Below are positions 1 to 5,760 of a stretch of 5,778 nucleotides of DNA, in pieces. Both the position numbers and the translations under genes were made by a program. Under the pieces are notes generated by a model. It had not been told where the DNA came from. It searched no databases and saw nothing but the letters and a program-made list of their open reading frames with translations. This stretch comes from an uncultured Oscillospiraceae bacterium (lineage in GTDB: Bacteria > Bacillota > Clostridia > Oscillospirales > Oscillospiraceae), in NCBI GenBank assembly GCA_934630555.1, contig CAKTXB010000132.1, forward strand, positions 1 to 5,778, given 5' to 3'. How positions within the stretch are numbered: position 1 is the first letter of the stretch; every line of letters starts with the position of its first letter.

Positions 1-2074
1 GGAAGGTGACGATCTGTGCGCGGGTGCAGGAATCGTTCGGTATGAGTCTGCTGCCGTCGCCCTGCACGATTCCCTCGGCAATCGCCCAGTTCATCGCGGA
101 AAGCGCGTAGCCAGGAACGGAATCTGCGTCAGAGAAGCCGGACACCAGCTCCTGCAAGGTGACCGCCTCGGACGCAGTGTAGCGGAACAGAAACGCGATG
201 GCTTGAGCGCGGGTGCAGGGGGCGTCGGGGCTGAATCTGCCATCGCCCGTACCGGTGGTGATGCCGGCTTCAACGGCCCATGCCACCGCCTTCGCATAGT
301 AGCTGTCTGCGGGAACATCGGAGAAGCTGGTCATAGTCTCGGGTTCGGGAGCGCCGGCCGCGCGCCACAGGAACGTGACGATCTGGGCGCGGGTGCAGGG
401 CTGGTTCGGCCCAAACATTCCGCTGCCGATACCGCCGGTGATGCCCTTTTCCTGCGCCCACTTTACAGCGTCATAGTAATAGGCGCTGGTGGACACATCG
501 CTGAACGGGCTTGTCTCAACTTCCTTGACAAAGGCAGCATTGATCTCAACCTTGCTGGCGGGCATGGTGAAGGTGTATTTGCCGTCGCCCTTGCTGGTCA
601 GCTTCAGCTGCGTACCATTTTTATCGGTAACGGTGAGCGTTTCCAGCGTGTGGCCGCTGTTGGGCTTCACGGTGATGGTCACGGTGTTGCCGCGGCCAGC
701 CCGATCCCGGCTGACGGTCACGCTGCCGTTTTCGATCTTGTCCGGCGTGTTCACAGGATAGGTGGGTGCAGACGAGGTGGAGGGAGAGACCGGCAGAGGG
801 GCGTCATCGGAGGTCCACTTCGCATAAAGGGTGATGGTGCTTGTGATAGGCGTGGAGAAGTCAAAGAGGGTGACGCATCCCGGCTCTGTGTACCAGCCGT
901 CGAAATGGTAGCCGCTGCGGACGGGGTCCGCCGGTCTGGTGACCGTGTTGCCGGAGGGCACCGGGATGGGCGCGATTTGGCTGCCGCCCTGAGTGTCGAA
1001 GTTCACGCCGATGGGGAGGTCCGTGCCGCTCGCCGCGTCGCCGGTGCCCATGGTGGCGCGGAATACGCTCGTTCCACCGGCCGGGATCACGCGATCTAGC
1101 CACGCATACGCCATGCCGGAGTCGATGCCGCTGATGGAATCCGCTTCGACCTGATTGAACACATTGGTCCTGCGCTGGTCATACTCGCCGAACCAGAAGG
1201 TATCCACATCGGTGACACCGAGAGTGTGCTTGCCGAAGAAATTGAAATGCAGATCGTTGTCATTCCTGTTGACCATCTTAAAGCCGCGTCCGTCATCGAA
1301 CTTGGTGATCGGTGCGTAGTCGTCGCCGCCGATCTGGATATCCGCGTGGCTGCCGACGGACACCGTCGCGTCGGCGCTGCCGGTGTTTTGCAGGGTATAG
1401 ACGGCGGTGATGAATTTCCCGTCGATGGAAACCTCCGGCCGCACCGTAAGCGTGATGCCAGCCCCCATATCCACCGGTGTTCCGACCTCGCTCACGGTGA
1501 CACGCGCGCCATCGCGACTGTATACCGTGCAGTAGCCATTGTTGTTGTAGGTGGTTCCCGTCCAGCGGCCCTTGTAGGTGTTGATGATGTCAAAGTACCC
1601 ATAGCCAGAGGAATCCTCATGAAAAGCACGATACGCCGTATAGCCTCTGCCGTCGGTGATATAGTCCTCCCATGGAGACCAAAAGACCGCGGTGATGATG
1701 CCGCTGTCCGCCGCGTTGGTCACGGATTTGGCTCCGGGGATGGTGAAGGTGTTGGCGGGCAGTCCTGTAAAGGTATAGCCATCCTTCGCCGTCAGCGTGA
1801 TGGTGGCGGTGTATTCCCGATTCGGCTCAAAGCGCTCGGGGTCGCCTGCCCAGGCGATCGTACCGGTGTACTGCGCCGTTTCCGCGATACTGGCGACGGG
1901 CGCCTCCCCGTTGATCGGGCAGATGGCGTCCGTGATCGTCAGGAGCGTTACGGTGGTTTCACCTGCGGTGACAGCAGGCGCTCCGCTTTCCGTTCCTTCC
2001 GCGAATGCCGCCGCCGGCAGAAGGCCGAGGCAGAGCGTCAGCGCCAGAAGGATACTCAAAATTTTCTTTTTCAT
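1..2074 (-). CDS. SLH-domain cell-surface protein, secreted (3' end outside window)
   Basis: This is an exported protein anchored to the cell wall by S-layer homology domains; what the rest of it binds or does is unknown. The frame is open for 691 codons from the ATG at 2074-2072, with GGAGGG (2086-2081) 6 nt upstream. Residues 1-25 are a signal peptide: KKK, a hydrophobic core, then AFA before E26. Residues about 42-131 resemble an Ig-like repeat common in Firmicute surface proteins (it contains YTATITLTAKDGYTFTG). Residues 132-351 I do not recognise. Residues 356-420 are a Listeria-Bacteroides (InlB-type) repeat ending DGWYTEPG...LYAKW. A proline/serine linker follows, then a second beta-rich repeat at 449-517 ending KYTFTMPASKVEI. 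Three SLH domains lie at 524-571, 584-631 and 647-691, each with CTRAQ in place of the usual TRAE. By family knowledge SLH domains bind secondary wall polysaccharide. The visible part stops inside SLH3 after VTF, so only the extreme C-terminus is missing. No internal stop or frameshift is seen. Confidence 0.93.
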   Translation of the reverse strand, partial: MKKKILSILLALTLCLGLLPAAAFAEGTESGAPAVTAGETTVTLLTITDAICPINGEAPVASIAETAQYTGTIAWAGDPERFEPNREYTATITLTAKDGYTFTGLPANTFTIPGAKSVTNAADSGIITAVFWSPWEDYITDGRGYTAYRAFHEDSSGYGYFDIINTYKGRWTGTTYNNNGYCTVYSRDGARVTVSEVGTPVDMGAGITLTVRPEVSIDGKFITAVYTLQNTGSADATVSVGSHADIQIGGDDYAPITKFDDGRGFKMVNRNDNDLHFNFFGKHTLGVTDVDTFWFGEYDQRRTNVFNQVEADSISGIDSGMAYAWLDRVIPAGGTSVFRATMGTGDAASGTDLPIGVNFDTQGGSQIAPIPVPSGNTVTRPADPVRSGYHFDGWYTEPGCVTLFDFSTPITSTITLYAKWTSDDAPLPVSPSTSSAPTYPVNTPDKIENGSVTVSRDRAGRGNTVTITVKPNSGHTLETLTVTDKNGTQLKLTSKGDGKYTFTMPASKVEINAAFVKEVETSPFSDVSTSAYYYDAVKWAQEKGITGGIGSGMFGPNQPCTRAQIVTFLWRAAGAPEPETMTSFSDVPADSYYAKAVAWAVEAGITTGTGDGRFSPDAPCTRAQAIAFLFRYTASEAVTLQELVSGFSDADSVPGYALSAMNWAIAEGIVQGDGSRLIPNDSCTRAQIVTF

Positions 2075-2091
2075 TACCATCCCTCCATGGT

Positions 2092-2159
2092 GCAGAAGGA
2101 TTTTCCCGTAGGGGAACCCTACGGGAAGCGGGGGTACCCCCGCTTCGATCCACTTCTGC
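2092..2159 (-). repeat. Nested inverted repeats; predicted three-way-junction leader of the SLH gene
   Basis: Two perfect inverted repeats sit side by side. Hairpin A pairs 2103-2113 with 2117-2127 (11 bp, 3-nt loop GAA). Hairpin B is a 22-bp perfect palindrome, 2125-2146, centred on GGTACC. They share bases 2125-2127, so both cannot be fully paired at once. An outer stem encloses them: 2092-2097 pairs with 2154-2159 and 2098-2101 with 2148-2151, with a 2-nt bulge (2152-2153). In SLH-gene mRNA this makes a compact three-way junction ending 5 nt before the GGAGGG ribosome binding site. No T-run follows either hairpin on either strand, so a simple intrinsic terminator is unlikely. It could be a translation-control or mRNA-stabilising leader, or a dispersed palindromic element that landed here. 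Confidence 0.75.
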
Positions 2160-2172
2160 TTTTATACTGTGA

Positions 2173-2201
2173 AGTTTAACACGCCCCTGTTTGAATTGCA
2201 A
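2173..2201 (-). promoter_or_regulatory. Candidate promoter of the SLH gene
   Basis: On the minus strand TTGCAA (2201-2196) is followed after exactly 17 nt by TAAACT (2178-2173). Each hexamer matches 4 of 6 consensus bases for the housekeeping sigma factor. Transcription would start near 2166, giving a leader of roughly 90 nt that contains the whole nested hairpin structure. A second possible -10, TATAAA (2166-2161), lies just downstream but has no good -35 at the right distance. The assignment rests on motif and spacing only. Confidence 0.4.
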
Positions 2202-2309
2202 TAGTCCTTGAGCAAACAGCACACTTTTTCTTGCTATGCGGTAAAAATGATGGCATGCTACGGGAAAAAGACTGAGCACGATGACCCGGCGCACCTCTCT
2301 TTGCGGGGA

Positions 2310-2325
2310 ATCGCATATATAGTAT
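2310..2325 (+). promoter_or_regulatory. NrdR box 1 (weaker, upstream)
   Basis: The sequence atcGCATATATAGtat matches about 11 of 16 positions of the NrdR box consensus acaCWATATATWGtgt, including the central ATATAT and the right half-site. Its left half-site is degenerate. On its own it would be weak. Its centre lies 32 bp, about three helical turns, before the centre of the better box at 2342-2357, which is the tandem spacing expected for NrdR. NrdR is the ATP/dATP-sensing repressor of ribonucleotide reductase genes; its own gene is not in this window. Confidence 0.55.
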
Positions 2326-2341
2326 CATTATTTTTATAAAA

Positions 2342-2357
2342 CCACTATATATTGCGT
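2342..2357 (+). promoter_or_regulatory. NrdR box 2 (strong)
   Basis: The sequence ccaCTATATATTGcgt matches 14 of 16 positions of the NrdR box consensus acaCWATATATWGtgt, with a perfect 10-base core at 2345-2354. It ends 7 nt before the -35 hexamer of the nrdG promoter. Together with the weaker box at 2310-2325 it forms the paired arrangement typical of NrdR-controlled operons. The location directly upstream of nrdG-nrdD, a class III reductase operon, strongly supports the reading. Confidence 0.78.
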
Positions 2358-2364
2358 TTTTGCA

Positions 2365-2393
2365 TTGACAGAAGCGATCTGCTGGTGTATACT
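2365..2393 (+). promoter_or_regulatory. Near-consensus sigma-A promoter of nrdG-nrdD
   Basis: TTGACA (2365-2370, a perfect -35) is followed by a 17-nt spacer and TATACT (2388-2393, 5 of 6 for the -10). The predicted transcript starts near 2400, leaving a short leader of about 30 nt before nrdG. Such a strong promoter next to NrdR-like boxes fits a gene pair that is expressed well and held down by a repressor. The boxes lie upstream of the -35 (centres near -82 and -50) and do not overlap the hexamers. A weaker alternative promoter, TTGCGG (2301-2306) with TATCAT (2323-2328) and a 16-nt spacer, overlaps box 1. Confidence 0.8.
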
Positions 2394-2414
2394 GAGGACC
2401 AAGACCATATTTGC

Positions 2415-2421
2415 AGGAGGG
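2415..2421 (+). promoter_or_regulatory. nrdG: Ribosome binding site that fixes the nrdG start
   Basis: AGGAGGG lies 8 nt before the ATG at 2430 but only 2 nt before the in-frame ATG at 2424. Normal spacing therefore favours 2430. Starts further upstream in the same frame, such as the TTG at 2352, would lie before the predicted transcription start and can be excluded if that promoter is used. Confidence 0.8.
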
Positions 2422-2429
2422 AGATGCGT

Positions 2430-3119
2430 ATGCACATTGGCGGAATGCAAAAGCTGACGCTGCTGGACTACCCCGGGAAGGTGGCATGCACCGTATTTCT
2501 GTCCGGCTGCAACCTGCGCTGCCTATTTTGCCATAATCCCACGCTGGTCCTGTCGGGCCGCAGGACCGACGGCCTTTCTGCGGAGGAAGTCCTGGCCTTT
2601 CTGGAGACCCGCCACGGAAAGCTGGACGGCGTCTGCGTCACCGGCGGGGAGCCGACGCTCCAGCCGGAGCTGCCGGGATTTCTGGAAGAGATCCGCCGGC
2701 TTGGCTATGCCGTCAAGCTGGACACCAACGGCACAGATCCCGCCATGCTGAAACAGCTGATCTGCGTCGGCCTGCTGGACTATGTGGCCATGGATATAAA
2801 GAACAGCCCGGCGCGCTATGCGCAGACCTGCGGCGGCGTGGATGTGCTGGCGCAGGTGCAAAAAAGCGCCGCCCTGCTGATGGGAGATGCGGTGGACTAT
2901 GAGTTCCGCACCACCGTCTGCGCGCCGCTGCACACGCCGGGGGATATGGAGGAGATCGGACGCTGGCTGAAGGGGGCGAAGCGGTATTTTCTGCAGCCCT
3001 TTGTGGATCCCGGCGCGCTGGTCGGCGGCGGCGTGCGCGCCCTGAGCGAGGAGGAGATCAAAGCGCTGCGGGAGAGCGTTTTGCCCTATATACCGAACAC
3101 ACAGATCCGCGGACAGTAG
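2430..3119 (+). CDS. nrdG: Anaerobic ribonucleotide reductase activating protein (radical SAM)
   Basis: This 229-residue cytoplasmic enzyme activates class III ribonucleotide reductase. It cleaves S-adenosylmethionine with a 4Fe-4S cluster and abstracts a hydrogen from the active glycine of NrdD. The sequence shows the radical-SAM cluster motif CX3CX2C at C27, C31 and C34 (SGCNLRCLFCHNP), the GGEP SAM-binding motif at 72-75, and KLDTNG at 96-101. LTLLDYPGKVACTVFLSGC near the start is typical of the NrdG2 type of activase, which is longer than the about 155-residue E. coli NrdG. The start at 2430 is chosen by ribosome-binding-site spacing; a start at 2424 would add only two residues. The gene precedes nrdD by 19 nt, the reverse of the E. 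coli order, and both are probably transcribed from the promoter at 2365-2393. Other glycyl-radical activases are related, but the adjacent nrdD settles the partner. Confidence 0.95.
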   Translation: MHIGGMQKLTLLDYPGKVACTVFLSGCNLRCLFCHNPTLVLSGRRTDGLSAEEVLAFLETRHGKLDGVCVTGGEPTLQPELPGFLEEIRRLGYAVKLDTNGTDPAMLKQLICVGLLDYVAMDIKNSPARYAQTCGGVDVLAQVQKSAALLMGDAVDYEFRTTVCAPLHTPGDMEEIGRWLKGAKRYFLQPFVDPGALVGGGVRALSEEEIKALRESVLPYIPNTQIRGQ

Positions 3120-3138
3120 AGAACAGGAGGAGACGATC

Positions 3139-5484
3139 ATGTATCAAGTCATCAAGCGGGACGGAAGACGGGTGGACTTCGATCTGTCGCGTATTGCGAA
3201 TGCCATCACCAAGGCGTTCGACGCAACGAAGATCCCCTGCAATCAGGACATCCTTGACCTGCTCGTGCTGCAGGTAACGGCCGACTATGCCGGCAAGGTC
3301 AAAGACAACGAGATCGGCGTGGAGGACATTCAGGACAGCGTGGAGGCGGTGCTGCAGCGCGCAGGGTATGCCGCCGTAGCGAAGTCCTACATCCTCTACC
3401 GGAAGAACCGGGAGAAGCTGCGGCAGATGCGCTCCACCGTGCTGGACTATAAAAAGCTGGTAGACGACTATCTGCGGGTGTCCGACTGGCGGGTCAAGGA
3501 AAACTCCACCGTCACCTACTCCGTGGGCGGTCTGATCCTGTCCAACTCCGGCGCCATCACCGCCAACTACTGGCTCAGCGAGATCTATGACGAGGCGATC
3601 GGCGACGCGCACCGCAACGCGGATATTCACCTGCACGATCTGTCCATGCTCACCGGATATTGCGCCGGATGGAGCCTCCGGCAGCTCATTCAGGATGGGC
3701 TTGGCGGCGTGACCGGCAAGATCACCAGCGCGCCGGCCAAGCATCTTGCCACGCTGTGCAACCAGATGGTGAATTTCCTCGGCATCATGCAGAACGAGTG
3801 GGCGGGGGCGCAGGCATTTTCCAGCTTCGACACCTACCTTGCGCCCTTTGTGCGCACGGATCAGCTCAGCTACAACGAGGTCAAGCACTGCATCGAGAGC
3901 TTTGTCTTTGGCGTCAATACGCCAAGCCGCTGGGGAACGCAGGCCCCGTTTTCCAACATCACGCTGGACTGGACGGTGCCCGCCGACCTTGCCGATCAGC
4001 CCTGCATCGTGGGCGGCAAGCCCATGGACTTCACCTACGGCGACTGTCAGGCAGAGATGGATGTCATCAACAAGGCCTTTATCGAGGTCATGATCGAGGG
4101 CGACGCCAACGGCCGCGGCTTCCAGTATCCCATCCCGACCTATTCGATCACGAAGGAGTTCGACTGGTCTGAAACGGAGAACAACCGGCTGCTCTTTGAG
4201 ATGACCGCCAAATACGGCACGCCGTACTTCTCCAACTACATCAATTCCGACATGGAGCCGGGCGACGTGCGCAGCATGTGCTGCCGCCTGCGGCTGGATC
4301 TGCGGGAGCTGCGCAAGAAAAGCGGCGGCTTTTTCGGCAGCGGCGAGTCCACCGGCTCGGTGGGCGTCGTGACCATCAACCTGCCCCGTATCGCCTATCT
4401 TGCCAAGGATGAAGCGGACTTTTTCGTCCGGTTGGACCGCATGATGGATCTTGCCGCCCGCAGTTTGAAGATCAAGCGTACAACGGTGGAAAAGCTTTTG
4501 GAGGAGGGGCTGTATCCCTACACCAAGCGCTATCTCGGCGGCTTCGACAACCACTTTTCCACCATCGGGCTCGTGGGCATGAACGAGGCGGGGCTGAATG
4601 CCAACTGGCTGCGCAAGGATCTCACCCACGAGGAAACACAGGAATTTGCCGTGCGGGTGCTCAAGCATATGCGCGAGCGGCTGAGCGACTATCAGGAGCT
4701 GTACGGCGACCTCTATAACCTGGAGGCGACCCCGGCAGAATCCACGGCCTACCGTCTTGCCAAGCACGACAAGGCGCGTTATCCCGACATCATCACCGCG
4801 CACGAGGGCGCAACGCCCTACTACACCAATTCCAGCCATCTGCCCGTGGGCTATACCGAGGACGTGTTTTCCGCGCTGGACGTGCAGGACAAGCTCCAGA
4901 CGCTCTACACCAGCGGCACGGTATTCCACACCTTCCTTGGCGAAAAGCTGCCCAGCTGGCAGTCCGCCGCCGCGCTGGTGCGCAAGATCGCCGAGAACTA
5001 TGAGCTGCCCTATTACACGCTGTCGCCGACCTATTCTATCTGCACGGAGCACGGGTACCTGAAGGGGGAACAGAAGACCTGTCCGGTCTGCGGGAAGGCC
5101 ACGGAGGTCTACAGCCGGATCACCGGCTATTACCGCCCGGTGCAGAACTGGAACGACGGCAAGAGCCAGGAATATCTGGACCGAAAGACCTATCAGGTGG
5201 GCGGCGTGCAAGGGGGCTGCCCAAAGGTGCAGGAGGACAAGGCAGCTGAAAAGCCGGTCGGGGAATATTATCTCTACACCACCGCGACCTGTCCGAACTG
5301 CCGCAGCATCAAGCCCATTCTGAAAAAAGCGGGGATCGCCTTTGAAGAGCGGGATGTGGCGGAGCATCTTCAGGAGGCGACCGCCCTTGGCCTGACGCAG
5401 GCGCCGTCTTTGGTCGTGCAGACCGACCCGCCCACTGTCTACGCAGGCGCAGCAAGGATCAAGAGCTTTCTGGAACAGATGTAA
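3139..5484 (+). CDS. nrdD: Class III (anaerobic) ribonucleoside-triphosphate reductase with fused C-terminal redoxin domain
   Basis: This 781-residue enzyme reduces ribonucleoside triphosphates to deoxynucleotides without oxygen, using a glycyl radical. Residues 1 to about 95 are an ATP-cone (VIKRDGRRVDFDLSRIANAI), which in the family sets activity by ATP/dATP binding. The catalytic barrel contains C175 (GYCAGWS), the paired cysteines C381-C382 (MCCRL), which include the likely thiyl-radical position, and TGSVGVVTINLPRI near 405-418. A metal site is likely at C635, C648 and C651, perhaps with H638. The glycyl radical is most likely G663 in RITGYYRPVQNW. Most NrdD proteins end soon after the radical loop. 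Here C694 and a short linker lead to a glutaredoxin/NrdH-like domain at about 708-781, with C718-P-N-C721 and a probable cis-proline P756. The start has AGGAGG 8 nt upstream. It lies 19 nt after nrdG and is probably NrdR-controlled. Function is firm; that the fused domain is the electron donor is inferred. Confidence 0.96.
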   Translation: MYQVIKRDGRRVDFDLSRIANAITKAFDATKIPCNQDILDLLVLQVTADYAGKVKDNEIGVEDIQDSVEAVLQRAGYAAVAKSYILYRKNREKLRQMRSTVLDYKKLVDDYLRVSDWRVKENSTVTYSVGGLILSNSGAITANYWLSEIYDEAIGDAHRNADIHLHDLSMLTGYCAGWSLRQLIQDGLGGVTGKITSAPAKHLATLCNQMVNFLGIMQNEWAGAQAFSSFDTYLAPFVRTDQLSYNEVKHCIESFVFGVNTPSRWGTQAPFSNITLDWTVPADLADQPCIVGGKPMDFTYGDCQAEMDVINKAFIEVMIEGDANGRGFQYPIPTYSITKEFDWSETENNRLLFEMTAKYGTPYFSNYINSDMEPGDVRSMCCRLRLDLRELRKKSGGFFGSGESTGSVGVVTINLPRIAYLAKDEADFFVRLDRMMDLAARSLKIKRTTVEKLLEEGLYPYTKRYLGGFDNHFSTIGLVGMNEAGLNANWLRKDLTHEETQEFAVRVLKHMRERLSDYQELYGDLYNLEATPAESTAYRLAKHDKARYPDIITAHEGATPYYTNSSHLPVGYTEDVFSALDVQDKLQTLYTSGTVFHTFLGEKLPSWQSAAALVRKIAENYELPYYTLSPTYSICTEHGYLKGEQKTCPVCGKATEVYSRITGYYRPVQNWNDGKSQEYLDRKTYQVGGVQGGCPKVQEDKAAEKPVGEYYLYTTATCPNCRSIKPILKKAGIAFEERDVAEHLQEATALGLTQAPSLVVQTDPPTVYAGAARIKSFLEQM

Positions 5485-5651
5485 GCGGACCGATCGCTTT
5501 GCAGTTCGCCTGTGCCGCCGGGAGAGGCCCCTGAGATGAAACAAGGCGTTTTCGTCTGCGCAGAAAAGACGCCGCCGCAGTCTGAGCGTCCATGCTTGGA
5601 GGTACATAAAAGGCATCCGGCGCAAAGACGCAGGATGTTTCCTCAGAGCAT
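5485..5651. other. Non-coding stretch after nrdD
   Basis: These bases hold no convincing gene. A 44-codon frame from the ATG at 5536 ends on a TAG inside the loop of the following hairpin and has only a poorly spaced GGGAG-like sequence upstream. An imperfect hairpin pairs 5545-5553 with 5563-5573 (9 bp with a 2-nt bulge). A weaker one involves CATCC and GGATG around 5614-5638. Both would lie in the 3' untranslated part of the nrd mRNA. Confidence 0.5.
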
Positions 5652-5690
5652 AACAACAGGCACGACCTAGATCGGTCGTGCCTGTTGTTT
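5652..5690 (+). terminator. Probable terminator of the nrdG-nrdD operon
   Basis: Bases 5652-5667 and 5674-5689 are perfect inverted repeats: a 16-bp stem with a 6-nt loop (TAGATC), beginning 168 nt after the nrdD stop. The right arm ends in TTGTTGTTT, so the U-rich tail is short and partly inside the stem. This is weaker than a textbook terminator but is the best candidate in the region. No gene reading leftward from the right edge is visible, so use in the opposite direction cannot be judged. Confidence 0.6.
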
Positions 5691-5729
5691 GAAAGCGTGT
5701 CAAAAAGTATTTTTGACACGCTTTCAAAC
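5687..5729. repeat. 20-bp perfect inverted repeat with 3-nt loop
   Basis: Bases 5687-5706 pair perfectly with 5710-5729 around the loop GTA. The inner part is an A5/T5 pair, so the T-run is inside the stem and not after it; this is not a standard intrinsic terminator on either strand. The first three bases are shared with the right arm of the hairpin at 5652-5689. Its last five bases are shared with the next hairpin. It could act as a second terminator, an RNA-processing or stability element, or be one unit of a dispersed palindromic repeat. Confidence 0.8.
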
Positions 5730-5760
5730 GCGAACCGCTGCGCTGGGTCCGCGTTTGAGA
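5722..5760. repeat. Third overlapping inverted repeat near the right edge
   Basis: CAAACGCG (5725-5732) pairs with CGCGTTTG (5750-5757). Pairing extends outward by TTT against GAGA-side bases 5758-5760 (with one wobble) and inward, after a mismatch, by ACC (5734-5736) with GGT (5746-5748). It borrows the right arm of the preceding 20-bp hairpin and so competes with it. No role can be assigned from sequence. Confidence 0.6.

Larger units (their letters stand above)
2075..2429. other. Divergent intergenic region between the SLH gene and nrdG
   Basis: These 355 bases lie between two genes read away from each other. The left part (2075-2201) belongs to the SLH gene: ribosome binding site, nested inverted repeats and a candidate promoter. 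The right part (2310-2429) belongs to nrdG: two NrdR-box-like sites, a strong promoter and a ribosome binding site. In the middle, 2202-2309, I see no gene, repeat or clear regulatory site. A 30-codon frame from the ATG at 2249 lacks a ribosome binding site and does not look coding. The stretch 2310-2360 is markedly AT-rich compared with the surrounding genes, as expected of a control region. Confidence 0.8.

Noticed and set aside
203..1099. Plus-strand open frames opposite the SLH gene (also 1226-2179)
   Set aside because: The minus-strand frame has a signal peptide, recognisable repeats and three SLH domains; the plus-strand translations are low-complexity G/A/R-rich sequence without motifs.
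2103..2146. Paired hairpins read as a bidirectional terminator between divergent genes
   Set aside because: No T-run follows on either strand, and the position, inside the predicted leader and just upstream of a ribosome binding site, does not suit a terminator.
2352..2429. Longer nrdG start at the upstream TTG (2352)
   Set aside because: It would place the N-terminus over the NrdR box and promoter, has no ribosome binding site, and adds residues not found in NrdG proteins.
5536..5670. Small frame of 44 codons after nrdD
   Set aside because: The ribosome binding site is poorly spaced, the frame stops in the loop of the terminator-like hairpin, and the arginine/proline-rich product resembles nothing I know. 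It deserves another look only if the sequence proves conserved.
3058..5727. Very long minus-strand open frame (about 890 codons) opposite nrdD
   Set aside because: It lies antisense to a clear enzyme gene, starts inside a palindrome without a ribosome binding site, and its translation shows no recognisable motif. Strong GC bias at third codon positions of nrdD explains the lack of stops.
5652..5760. CRISPR array or tRNA-like structure in the palindromic region
   Set aside because: The three stems differ in sequence, are not regularly spaced and have no spacers between them; no cloverleaf or tRNA consensus can be fitted.
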